DNA of 64,000 nucleotides from Ziziphus jujuba (GCF_031755915.1 NC_083379.1:45826001-45890000), one strand, 5' to 3'. Positions 24,937-35,548 are shown, numbered from the stretch's first letter. Made by a program: numbers and translations. Notes: generated from the letters alone by a model not told the origin.

Positions 24937-26600
24937 TTTTTTTTTTCCCAGCGAAGATGAGCCAAAACACAGAATGGAAGAGAATGAAATTTTGTAAAGG
25001 TAAAAATTCTATCTGGCTTTCAGTACAAGAGTACTTGAGCTGCGCTGATCTTATGGAAATATTGCAAGAGGGAGCGGAAAGAATCACAAGTTGATGAAGA
25101 TCCACAATCTCAAAAATGGTTAAGAAGGATCAGAAGGAGTCTCCTAAATACTTTTCACATACAGATACAAGTTACAGAAACTTCGGCATGTAAAGTTTTC
25201 ATGTGATCAAGTTCTGCCCTGTATAATTGAATCTCTTTTAAGATGAAGGACTATAACTAGTAAAATAGAGTAAAATAGTCTAACAATGAAAAGTCGTAAG
25301 TTTCATATTATCCCTCTAGTTTTTCTCTCTATGATCTATCATCTGAGGTAAGAATTTGGTAAATTCTTAAGCAGCCCCCCAAAAAGACCGTTCTCTCCTT
25401 ACTATCCTATCAACTACCTCATATTTCACTTCACCTAAAAACCACCTCATATTTCAAAGCTGCTAATTTGCAAGGAATTAATAATGTTCCCTTCAAATGT
25501 TTTCTTTTTCTTTTGCGTTTTTAATTTTCATTACAATAAATATTGAATTCATACTAGCTTCCTAATAATTCCTTGTCTTTTCCGGCCATATGCTGAGCTG
25601 TAGGTTTGTTTTTCTTATGACCATAATGTCTGAAAGAAAATTTGAATGAACTTTTTTTCATACTGCAAGAAAGGTCTTTTTAAGCTTTACAAAGTGTTTT
25701 CATTATTATTTTACTTTTTAAATAATGATAATAAATATTCTTTTGTGGAGTAATTTCTTTTTGTCTCTCATTCTGATCTCTAATCAAATATAAAATCAGT
25801 TTGTATTGACGATTGTGATAATTTAGCAGAAAAAATTAAATAATTAATTAAATCTATCTGGACCGGAAATAGTTAATTAAATATTACCTGACCAAGTTCA
25901 TAATTGAGATTAATTGATTAGTACTTCTTTGCAATATAAAACTCTTTTACATTCCTTTTAGAAGAAGACAGTTTGAGCTAATTTAACAAGCCACCACCAG
26001 AAATAGCTCCTGCAAAAGGCTGGAGAATTGTTCAAATTTCAAGAGATTACTTTCAATATTGTTTTGGGGGATAAAACTAGACCACTATCATCACTTCCTA
26101 TTGAGAAAATTTTCTCTGTTCTGTTATGGAGTTCTTTCTAGTTTCTGCTCTATTTTTCAGATCCAAATCAAAAAAATGAAAATTCCTTAAAGACAGGAAT
26201 AAAGAAATAAGCAAACCCAAATTTTCAATCAGTAAATATACTGCGTTAAGGCAGTAAGTATCATAATTTATGCGGTCCTTCTCTGAACTTTGTAAGTAGT
26301 GCACATTCCATGTATCATAATTTTCAGTCATTGTATTTTGTCGAAAGTTGACGAAGTATAATTAGAAAGAAACACAGCAACCATTTGACATATGATTTTG
26401 AGATATACAAGAAAGCCAAAAAAGCAAAAAAAAAAAAAAAAAAGCATTATATGCAAGTAAAAAAAATGCAACTTTTCATGCTACACAGAAACTATCCTAG
26501 TCCAACAACATCGTTGACTTGTGGATTGGAAATGCTGATTTTATGGTGGTAGGATTAGATAATATTAAAAGAAGATGAAGACGGTGTTTCCTCTTATCCC
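24937..26600. promoter_or_regulatory. Shared divergent promoter region of NLR/PP2 unit 1
   Basis: The 1.66-kb gap between the divergent NLR pseudogene and PP2 pseudogene. Parts align by eye with the 0.78-kb gap of unit 2, for example TTTCAATATTGTTTTGG near 26050 and a TTGTATTTTGTCGAAAGTTGAC block near 26332-26352. About 0.8 kb (roughly 25200-25980) has no counterpart in unit 2, so it is an insertion here or a deletion there. A W-box core TTGAC at 26348-26352 is shared with unit 2; another TTGACT lies near 26514. Confidence 0.55.
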
Positions 26601-27843
26601 ATGTTGATCAGTTTGACCATGGCAGGTTCAAGGCATGAAGAATTCCATGAATTCAAGAGAAAGATCAGTTGTTTATGTGCTTGGCCTCTTTCCATATAAC
26701 ATCGTAATTATTAATTCCATTTCTTCTTTCTTTCTTTCTGTCAAGGATATCTATAAAATGATGAGATTAATTACGAGTTCTTGGCTCTAAGAACTAATTG
26801 AAGGATGAATAATTTATCAAGCTTTGCACATTTTCATTGCTTATCAACCTAGTGAATGAAGATTCAAAACGCAAATTCTCTTGCTACATACTGTTTTCTT
26901 TCTTGTTTTCTTTTTCTGAAAATAATTTACAAAGTGAACTTGAGTGGTGATCTGATACACTAAGGAGATAAGGTTTAATTTGCTAATTTCCAATCATTAT
27001 GCAGAAAATTTGGGTGGATAAGAAAACTGGATATAAATGCATGATGTTATACCCAAGATGGTTGGATATTACTTGGGGTGGTTCTCCTCCATACTGGCTT
27101 TGGAACCGTTATAAAGAAATGAGGTAAGGAATGGAAATTTCAGAAGCAAAATATTGTCATAGTCTCTTAGTACTTGCTCTATTTTAAGAAATATCTCTGA
27201 AGCATAAGCATAGCAAAGTTGTTATCAAATATGCAGTAAGGAAAACATTGAGGTTATTAAACTGGCAGCTCTGTGCTGGCTAAATGTGAGAGGACAGTTT
27301 AAGATGTCAGAGCTCTCTCCTGAGGTTGATTATGAAATTGCATACATTATTAAAATAAAAAATGGGGCATCTGGATGGAAACTTCCAGTTGCACCGGAAA
27401 TCAAAAATCAATCAAAAGAAAAAGTTCAGAAGAGAGCAGTTAGTCTACTAGAGAAGCCTAGAGGAGATTGGATAGAGCTTAATGGTGGCAGTTTTCAAAC
27501 AAAGAAAGGAGGAACAGATGATGTGCTGTTCAATCCTTATGAACATGGTGGACATTGGAAAAAGGGCTTATCGTCAAAGGCATTATCATTTTGTCAAAAA
27601 TTTGAGTGGTTATTCCATAAACAAGAACATGTTTACTACAATATGTACCAAATTAAACAAAGTTTAATCTCTTATCCCTCAGCCTGCAGAGTGACTTTTT
27701 TATATATGATAAATTATGTCTTGTTTGTGTTTCTAATGTATATATTTTGGCTATGCCATCCTGAATTGTTCTCTCTAATCTTTCTTCTAATGGCCCGGAT
27801 TTGTGATGATAAACCACATGTGTATTTGAACTGTTCTGGATGA
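26601..27843 (+). pseudogene. Decayed PP2 (phloem protein 2) lectin gene, copy 1
   Basis: Same three-exon plan as the intact copy at 33165: exon 1 26601-26663, exon 2 27005-27123, exon 3 from 27237. The PP2/Nictaba-type domain is readable: IWVDKKTGYKCMMLYPRWL, ITWGGSPPYWLWNRYKE, LAALCWLNVRGQF, DYEIAYIIKIKNG, GDWIELNGGSF. Two lesions are visible. The first intron starts AT where copy 2 has GT, right after the shared AGAAAG. In exon 3 a six-A run after the conserved TGG has only five A, so the frame shifts after WKKGL and the family ending (IRPK type) is replaced by about 80 residues with strongly hydrophobic stretches. It is probably a pseudogene; a transcript starting in exon 3 or using a cryptic donor cannot be excluded. 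Confidence 0.78.
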
Positions 27844-28908
27844 ACGTGTTGAGTGTTGAAGTTTTACACTATGTATAATATAACTTATGCAGAGTTGGAC
27901 TGCATTAAAACAAGTGACAATATATATATATATATATATATTAATTTATTTAGTGCATTTGTCATTATTATGGTATTATTATGGTGTTATTTAAAGTCTA
28001 TCATTGTAGGACACCATTAAAAAAAAGAAAAAAGAAAAGAAAAAAAGAAGTTTTGAAATACAAAAAATCAAATGTAACCTTATATCTGTGTTATTATTAT
28101 CACTAACAATGGTAACACTATAATATTGTAATGTATATTTATAAATAAAAATAATAATAAAATCAAACAGCACAATACTTTTCATCACCAAATCCAGTAC
28201 AACCCTAATATACTTCCATATAATGCAATACAGTACAACAGAAATAATTAAAAAAAACACAAAGGAGTCTATAAATAAATATTACTAAGTTGACTAGTAA
28301 TTCACTCAATAGAAAGAAAAGTAATCGAGCATGACAGAACTCAAGTTACCGGGTACATCTTTAAACAATAGTCCGAGAAGGGAAAGAAGTGGTAATCCAG
28401 CTTGTAGTGTTCTTGATCTGTCTTTTCAGTATAAAATGGCTGCTGCTTAATCTTCCACCAGACCACGAGATACCGCGATGAAAGGATTCGGTTCTCTGAG
28501 AAGCAATTAACAGTTTAAACAACTGAGAGTTTAATGCAATTTTGTTGAGATGGAAATTCAAAATTTTCTTGAATTTAGTAACTTTGGAAGTTAGGGGAAA
28601 AAAAGAAAAAAACGAAAAAAGAAGTAGCAACTGCATGAGTTGGGAGGCCAGAAGGTAGCATTCTTTTAAGTTTTTAACAAACATTATTTATTTCGAAAAA
28701 TCCAGTCAGAAAATACAGGAGAGTGTTTCCCCAAGAGCTAAAGTAAAAATATATTATATGATATTATGGACAACTGAAACAATTTACGTTAGTTCGCCTA
28801 TTGCCTATCTTTTTCAGTTTTTTAATATTTATGGACATTACTAGTAAGACTGTAAGTAGTAGTACATGTCAGGAAGAGGATAGTAACTACTAAAGTACCT
28901 ACCTCAGA
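27844..28908. other. Boundary between the two NLR-PP2 units; 3' region of the intact NLR
   Basis: Convergent spacer. A (TA)11 run lies near 27919-27941. About 28812-28900 resembles 21130-21205, the region after the broken NLR. On the minus strand a strong donor GAG|GTAGGT immediately after the NLR stop (intron would start at 28903) and an acceptor TTCTCAG ending at 28496 suggest a 3' UTR intron of about 0.4 kb. No separate gene is visible. Confidence 0.5.
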
Positions 28909-31900
28909 TCAGGAGAATATACAAGGGAAACAGAAACAAAAGAACCGGCAGCAAGAAGATGCCAGGGATGGTAAGAATGGATTCTCAGTAGATGTTGCAG
29001 CGTCATCCATTTCCACATCGGGGACAGGCTTGATCTTTGGCAAGTCTCCATTGTCGTTTTGGCATTGTTGTAGGAGTGAGTTGCATCCATGGATAGATAT
29101 ATGTTGGAGGGACTCTGGAAGCCCATCACTTGGCAAGGACTGGAGTGCAGGACAGTTTTCAATGTAGAGGTCTTTGAGGGAGGTTAGATTCCTGAGCACA
29201 TTGGATGGGCCAAATGATCGTAGACTTGCACATGATCCAACAGCAAGATATTGAAGAGAGGTGGGGAGACCTTCTTGTGGCAGTTCCAAAAGCTCTGGAC
29301 AGTTCCAGATGGAGAGTAGTTCAAGATTTGCAAAGGCTTGGGGCATGGTAATTTCTTGGGTGGCCAAAGACTCAAGATGTTCCCAGCCATGGATATAGAG
29401 AGCTTTGAGACTCAGGATGCTTGGCCATTTGGGAAGAGACTTTACATTGGAGATGTTTGAAATCACCAGAGAGTACAAAGTGCCGTTTTCGTGTATCAGA
29501 CTTAGTAATTTGTCATCGATATAAGTATCCATTGCTAAGTGCTGAAGATATTTTACATTTTTCTTTTCCCAGAGGGCGGTTAATGATCTGCACCTTCTTA
29601 TCTCCAGTTTATCCAGACACAGATTCTCTGGCAGTTTGAGCAGCTTGGGGCAATTACTAATGTTGACTTCTCTGAGAAAGATTGAAGAAGTCACTTCTTT
29701 AGTTTCTTCTTGCCCTCGTTCGTTTACTATTCTGACTGGTAGATCTTCTTCATTCCAGTGCTTTAGAAGAGGATTGTCAACAAGTGTTATATTAGTCAGT
29801 TGGGCCAAGGGAATAGTTTCCAGTAAGTCACACTTTTTGATCTTCAGATCGTCTAGTTTAGGAAAGAAACAAGGCAACTTTGTCAGTTTGGGGCAGTGAC
29901 TGATCTTTAGCCTCTTCAAGGATAGGTAGCGCTCCTCCTGCCATTCTTCCAACTCCTGCATATTTTTGAGGCGGACTTCTTCAAGGAGGGGTAGCTTGCC
30001 AGGGCTGAGGATTTTGATTCGTGTGCAATGGTTCAAGGAAATAGTAACCAAATTTTGAAGTTGTCCATTTCTCATCCAAGTTGGTAATTCAATACCCCTG
30101 TACTGAAAAATGTGGATCTCTTTGACATTTGAGTGTGGCTGCAGTTCTTCAAGTACCTCCTCTTCTCTGGCTTTATCTTGCGTGTTAACATTTTGATTGC
30201 TCCATTCATATACCACTTTCTGAATCCACTCTTTGTCTTTCAAGTTTGCATGCCCTGCATTCACTGCGTTTTCAAGTTTTGAGATATGCAAAGTTCCTGT
30301 AAGATGAACCATATTCTTCAGCTCTTCAAGTCTGTATCCCATGTCATGGCCAACATGAAAGGCATGCAAATTATGCAGACTGGTTAGACGACCTATGTTC
30401 GGTGGCAGAATAGATGCCTTGGACCAGAACATTTCATCTAGCTCTAGATATCTCAAGTTAGTAAGGTCTGAGAGATCTCTAGGCAACTCGAAAAGCCAAG
30501 GACAACCCAAGAGTTTCAGTGTCTCCAGATTGTAGAGTCTGCATATTGAATTGGGAAGCTTTTTTATTTCAGTTTTGGATAGGTTAAGATAACGCAAAAG
30601 CTTCAACATTTGAATTGATTTTGGCAGTTCCAGAAGTGTGCTTGAACTTAGGTCCAACACTCGTATGTATGAAAGCTCATCAAATACTTTCTGTTGGGCG
30701 TGGCCGAAGGCTTTCAAGTGTCCAGCTGGAAATAAAAGTGTCCGCAGCTTCTTTGATTTGTTGATTATCTTTAAAACAGGCTCCTCAACCTCTTTACATA
30801 GCAATGACACATGACGAGAGTTTTCTTCGGTGAACATTGGTTTTTCGTCCTTCACTTGGAAACAAAAAGGATGTGCAATTGATTGTGCTAAGTTATGGAT
30901 AAGGTCATGCATCCTATATTTTGTGCTGTCATCGCTTGAAATTTCAAAGAAGAACCTCATCACCAAATTATTGAAGTAGCCGCTTCCTATATCCTCTGTC
31001 TTCTCATTCTTCTTAGCAAGAATAAATTCTTCTGCCATCCATAACTTGATCAATTCATACTTATCAAATGCATAAGATTTTGGAAACAGAGAACAATATG
31101 CAAAGCACTGCTTTAGATTTGAAGAAAGATGATTATAACTCAATCTAAGAACTGGCAAAACCGAATCATCTTCTAGTTCCCATATTTCACTGTTCATGAT
31201 GCGTTTCCATTCTTGTACATCAGTTACCCCCCTCTGCAGGCCTCCCATCTGTTTCACGGCCAATGGTAAACCTTTGCACTTTCTTACAATTTCTTTTCCA
31301 TAGACTTCCAATTCCTTTCGTGCACCGTCCTCGGGACCATCTTCTCTGAATGCAATTTTTTCAAACAATAACCATGACTCATTGTCATCAAAACATTGCA
31401 GAGAATAGATGTCTTTTGCACCCATTATATTTGCAACCCTTGAGATTCTACTTGTCACCATTACACGACTTCCTTTTGGTCCCCGGCAAAAGACATTTTC
31501 TAGTTTTTCCCATTCCAGATAATTATCATTCCACATATCATCTAGAACAAGTAAAAACCGCTTCTTAACCAGGATTTCAACAACTTTTTTTTCTAGTTGG
31601 TCCCTAGTGAGAAAGTCGACACCATGATCAGTCTTGTTATGAGATGCTGTAATCTGTCGGAGAATCCTGGTTATGTCAAAAGATTCTGTCACAGAAACCC
31701 ATATTATGGTTTTGAAAAACTTAGTCACTCTCTCATCTTTCATTACAATTTGAGCTAGTGTTTTTTTACCAACTCCTCCCATCCCGAGAATGGGAATGAC
31801 AGAAATATCACTACCATCACTGGCTCCTCCATCTGGTATCAGCAGCTTTATTACATTCTCTATATCATTTTCCCTACCAACAACTAAGTTGTTTGAAAGT

Positions 31901-32385
31901 GAGCCAGCTTCTGGTGAAGAATTTCTTCTAGATTTATTATCAGTTATGGCATGGGCCAATTGATGGTCTTGTCTAATCCCCTTTAAAATTCTCTCTAGCC
32001 TGGGTACTATCTCTCTTAGTTCATCTGATATACCATACTGAAAGAAATAGCTAGTAGAACCGAAAGGGGAATGAAGTCTTTGTACCTGTGTCTTTATCTT
32101 CCGCAGATGAAGCTCTGTTGCCCAACAATCCATCAAGTCCTGTGCATCATAAGCTGCTATTCTAAGCTTTTCGAGCCACATGCTAGTAATTTCACCCTCG
32201 GAAGAAGAAGAAGTTAACAAATTTTGTTCCACATACTTAAGCCTCGGATTAATTTCTTTTAACAAGTTTTCCAGCTTTTCAACTTCTTCCTTGACATGAG
32301 TAAATGCAAGAAACTCCTCCGTCAGAAAAGAAGCAGCTTTTTCCACAGCAACATCCACAACAGCGCTCACTAGGGTCTCAATCAT
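28909..32385 (-). CDS. CC-NB-LRR (CNL) disease-resistance protein, full length, altered P-loop
   Basis: One uninterrupted ORF of 1158 residues. Domains: Rx-type coiled coil (about 1-165, DAQDLMD in place of the EDVID motif), NB-ARC (about 170-500) and leucine-rich repeats (about 545-1120). Motifs: P-loop GMGGVGKKT (201-209), RNBS-A WVSVTESFDITR, kinase-2 LLVLDD (278-283), RNBS-B GSRVMVTSR, GLPLAV (372-377), RNBS-D CFAYCSLFPK (427-436) and MHD (492-494). CNLs sense pathogen effectors and, on nucleotide exchange, form resistosomes that trigger cell death. Here the Walker A Thr after the catalytic Lys207 is Lys208 (codon AAA, 31764-31762), which should impair nucleotide/Mg binding; the broken paralogue keeps GKTT. 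The C-terminus CCRFFCFCFPCIFS is cysteine-rich and ends in a CaaX-like box. It is head to head with the intact PP2 gene at 33165. Confidence 0.93.
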   Translation of the reverse strand: MIETLVSAVVDVAVEKAASFLTEEFLAFTHVKEEVEKLENLLKEINPRLKYVEQNLLTSSSSEGEITSMWLEKLRIAAYDAQDLMDCWATELHLRKIKTQVQRLHSPFGSTSYFFQYGISDELREIVPRLERILKGIRQDHQLAHAITDNKSRRNSSPEAGSLSNNLVVGRENDIENVIKLLIPDGGASDGSDISVIPILGMGGVGKKTLAQIVMKDERVTKFFKTIIWVSVTESFDITRILRQITASHNKTDHGVDFLTRDQLEKKVVEILVKKRFLLVLDDMWNDNYLEWEKLENVFCRGPKGSRVMVTSRISRVANIMGAKDIYSLQCFDDNESWLLFEKIAFREDGPEDGARKELEVYGKEIVRKCKGLPLAVKQMGGLQRGVTDVQEWKRIMNSEIWELEDDSVLPVLRLSYNHLSSNLKQCFAYCSLFPKSYAFDKYELIKLWMAEEFILAKKNEKTEDIGSGYFNNLVMRFFFEISSDDSTKYRMHDLIHNLAQSIAHPFCFQVKDEKPMFTEENSRHVSLLCKEVEEPVLKIINKSKKLRTLLFPAGHLKAFGHAQQKVFDELSYIRVLDLSSSTLLELPKSIQMLKLLRYLNLSKTEIKKLPNSICRLYNLETLKLLGCPWLFELPRDLSDLTNLRYLELDEMFWSKASILPPNIGRLTSLHNLHAFHVGHDMGYRLEELKNMVHLTGTLHISKLENAVNAGHANLKDKEWIQKVVYEWSNQNVNTQDKAREEEVLEELQPHSNVKEIHIFQYRGIELPTWMRNGQLQNLVTISLNHCTRIKILSPGKLPLLEEVRLKNMQELEEWQEERYLSLKRLKISHCPKLTKLPCFFPKLDDLKIKKCDLLETIPLAQLTNITLVDNPLLKHWNEEDLPVRIVNERGQEETKEVTSSIFLREVNISNCPKLLKLPENLCLDKLEIRRCRSLTALWEKKNVKYLQHLAMDTYIDDKLLSLIHENGTLYSLVISNISNVKSLPKWPSILSLKALYIHGWEHLESLATQEITMPQAFANLELLSIWNCPELLELPQEGLPTSLQYLAVGSCASLRSFGPSNVLRNLTSLKDLYIENCPALQSLPSDGLPESLQHISIHGCNSLLQQCQNDNGDLPKIKPVPDVEMDDAATSTENPFLPSLASSCCRFFCFCFPCIFS

Positions 32386-33164
32386 GTTGTTGTTTCAGGT
32401 CAAGACACCAAGGAAAGAAGCACCAGTGAATTGAAGATCCAAAATCTCAATATATATATGATGGAGAAGGAGAAAGAATTTCTTAAACTACTTGCATATA
32501 TAAGAAACTTGATATGTAAAGTCTTCTTTGTATAAACAGGAGAAGATAAGAGGAAATATAATTTGCTGACGGTCTATTTCATCAAGCTCATAATTCTGTT
32601 CAATTCCACATGGAAAAGTCTACCTTGTATTCCACACCACAAAAAAAGTTCTGTGTCACATTCCTTCTAGATGGATTTGAGCTGCTTTTAATGCACAACC
32701 AGAATTCAACTACCCATAACTCTTTCAATATTGTTTTGGTCGTTGTTACGAAGTTGTTCTTCTCTATTTTTCAACCCAAACCGGCAGACCACAAATGAAA
32801 GTCCTTCAAATTTAATTGAAATTAAAGAAGAGAAAATAATTATTAATAAGACCTCATTTTAAAAATCAGTGTACGTATATCAAGTTTATGAAAGGCTGCA
32901 AGACTACCGTCTTTTGTTCACTATGCTTTATAACAAGTTTTAGCACATTGATTGTATTTTGTTGAAAAGTTGACATACTTGGAGACCTACCAAATAACCC
33001 TTTGAATATATGTTTTTACAGAGAAAAAAAAAAAGAAAAAAGGCTACTGCGCAAAGACAAGTTGAAGAACATCTTTTACCATGAATTAGAAATGCTCTTC
33101 CCTAGCTTACTGGTTGGATTAGATATTATTAACAGAAACCGAAGAGGGTCTTACCTCTTATCCT
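32386..33164. promoter_or_regulatory. Shared divergent promoter region of NLR/PP2 unit 2
   Basis: Only 779 bp separate the NLR start (minus) from the PP2 start (plus), so regulatory DNA must be shared. It contains a W-box core TTGAC at 32970-32974 in the context TTGAAAAGTTGAC, conserved with unit 1, and a TATATATATATGATGG block at 32451-32466 about 70 bp upstream of the NLR start that could serve as its TATA region. WRKY control is inferred from the W-boxes and the defence type of both genes. Confidence 0.55.
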
Positions 33165-33668
33165 ATGGTGATGAGTTCCCCCATGACAAGTTCAAGTCAC
33201 GGCGAATTCCATGAATTTAAGAGAAAGGTCAGTCTCTTTATATATACATGGGCCTCTTTCCATATAAGATCTGTAACTATTCAATTTTTTCTCTCCCTAC
33301 TTTCTTTTAGATTATTATTCTCCAGGATGATAAGATTACAAGTTCTTGGGGGTCCGAAAGCAATCATTTGTTGAGCTTTGCACTTACTCATCCTTTAATT
33401 GCTTTTCGGAGGGAAATTCAAAACACAAATTGTCTTTCTATGTGACTTGTGTAATGATCAGACACTGTAAAGAAATCACGGTTTGTTTTCCAATCTTTTT
33501 GCAGAAAATTTGGGTGGATAAGAAAACTGGATATAAATGCATGATGTTATACCCAAGATGGTTGGATATTGCTTGGGGCGGTCATCCTGGATACTGGGTT
33601 TGGAACTGTTATAAAGAAACAAGGTAAGGAATGGAAATTTCGGAAGAAAAAAAGTATACATATATATG

Positions 33669-33715
<47 letters not shown>

Positions 33716-34170
33716 TGTCTTACTTTATTAGAGCTTGCTCTATTTTAAGAAATATCTCTCAATCATAAGCATAGCAAAGTTGTTATCCAATATTATGCAG
33801 TGATGAAAACATTGAGGTTGCTAAACTGGCGGCTGTATGCTGGCTGCAAGTGAGAGGACAGTTTAAGATGTCAGAGCTCTCTCCTGGAGTTGATTATGAA
33901 ATTGCATACATTATTAAGATAAAAAATGGGGCATCTGGATGGGAACTTCCAGTTACACTGGAAATCAATAATCTATCAGAAAGAAAAGTTCAGAAGAGAG
34001 TAGTTAGTCTTCTAGAGAAGCCTAGAGGAGATTGGATAGAGCTTAATGGTGGAAGTTTTCAAACAAACAAAGAAGGACCCCGAGATGTGTGGTTCACTCT
34101 TTATGAACATGGTGGACATTGGAAAAAAGGGCTTATCATCAAAGGCATCATTATTAGGCCAAAAATTTGA
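33165..34170 (+). CDS. Phloem protein 2-like (PP2-A, Nictaba-type) lectin
   Basis: Three exons (33165-33227, 33505-33623, 33801-34170) with GT-AG introns encode 183 residues. A second in-frame ATG at 33183 would give 177. The short leader SSSHGEFHEFKRK is followed by the PP2 domain: IWVDKKTGYKCMMLYPRWL, IAWGGHPGYWVWNCYKE, VAKLAAVCWLQVRGQF, DYEIAYIIKIKNGASGWEL, RGDWIELNGGSFQ, LYEHGGHWKKGLIIKG and the ending IIIRPKI. This is the plain PP2-A form without F-box or TIR domain. PP2 proteins are chitooligomer/N-glycan-binding lectins of sieve elements and the nucleocytoplasm, with defence roles. It lies divergently 0.78 kb from the intact NLR and duplicated together with it. It is the only apparently functional PP2 here. 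Confidence 0.88.
33657..33715. repeat. (TA)n(TG)n compound microsatellite in PP2 intron 2
   Basis: A TA-rich run passes directly into about 14 TG units within the second PP2 intron, between exons at 33623 and 33801. Copy 1 of the gene lacks it at the equivalent place, so it arose after the duplication or was lost. Confidence 0.9.
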
Positions 34171-35548
34171 TCGGTTGTTCAATAAACATCTTCACTTCAG
34201 TACGCACCAAATTAGACAAAGTATAATCTCTTATTCCTCAGCCTGCTGAATGACTTTTTTTTTTTTGGGATTTTGCAGAGTGACTTTCTTGTTTATGATA
34301 AATTATGTCTTGTTTGTGTTTTTAATGTACGTATTTTGGCTATGGCACATCATGAATTGTTCGCTCAACTCCAATCTTTCTTCTAAAAATGGGGATTTGA
34401 TGTTCTGTTGAAAATGAATTGATCTATTTTCTTTCTTTCTTAGTCCAAAAAAGAAAGGTTCAAACTGCTTATTGCTTTATTAAGGCTGAATCAAGTGTCA
34501 AGGATCTATTATCCCAATTCCCAATGCGGTGATGGATTCTTTAGCATGAAGTTGGGGAAGATGACTTTTTATTTCTTTTCTTTTTGGTACAAAATATAAA
34601 GTTAAATCCTAAAAGAATACAACATCTGAAAAAAGAAAGTCGTTCTTCTTCCGGGATATGCTGGAAATCCCATATAATTCGTGATTGGAATGTGGAAATT
34701 CTCTAAAATATTTCTAAAGTTTACATTTTCACTAAGGCGGGGAAAAAAAAAGTACACACTAAACAACAGTCAAGAGCATTATTGACTTAGTCTGACTTAC
34801 AAAATACCATCCTTTTGCTATACATTCTACAAGTTTGGCAAATAATTTACAACTGGAAAGGTCAGAATCGTTGTGTGCTCTATGAAACTGATGAGAGCTA
34901 TTCTTATCTACCACTTTCTCTGCACTGCAACAAAATTACCACGTGATTCTTTCTTGCCCTGCAACTAGAGACATAAAAAGAGTATAAGGTTACACTTCCA
35001 GAATTACATATGTTAACTGTTTTATTGCATTAGCTTGATATACATTATCTAACTCATCAAGTTTTTATGAATGTATCTTACCGACAACCATAAAATATAA
35101 TTAATATCCTGTTACATACCTTAGAATTGAAGTCATATTTTCTTCAAATATCTTCTTAACTTGCACAAAATGTCACAGATAATGTGCAAGCTTGTAAATA
35201 GATGACTTTTATGCCCTCGTTTGCCTGCACAAGCACCATAAAGCAATCCAGAAGGCTCTCCAAGCTTCAAATTCAAAATTCATACTCCATTGAAATTTAC
35301 TCATCAAAAAATTATATTTACATGATTATGGCGCTTTGAATATGGATCCTTGGGAGACACCCACTTATCAAGTCGGTTGTCCTGCAGGAGATATGTCACA
35401 GAGAGATTTTTCTTTAGTGACATGTTAGGGTTTCAATGTATCCTGGAAGTGGCATGTTAAGTTTAGCTGTAGATATTTGGTACTAGTCTCCCTCAACTTC
35501 CCAGACATTTGTGAGGTTATCAAAGAACCATTCTGTCTTTCTCTCTCG
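34171..35548. other. Spacer between PP2 copy 2 and the long PPR gene
   Basis: Similarity to the flank of PP2 copy 1 continues to about 34400 (TGATAAATTATGTCTTGTTTG present in both), which marks the right edge of the duplicated unit. A small local duplication with a T run (34245-34285) separates the copies. The remainder probably carries the 3' UTR of the minus-strand PPR gene. No other gene is visible. Confidence 0.5.
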
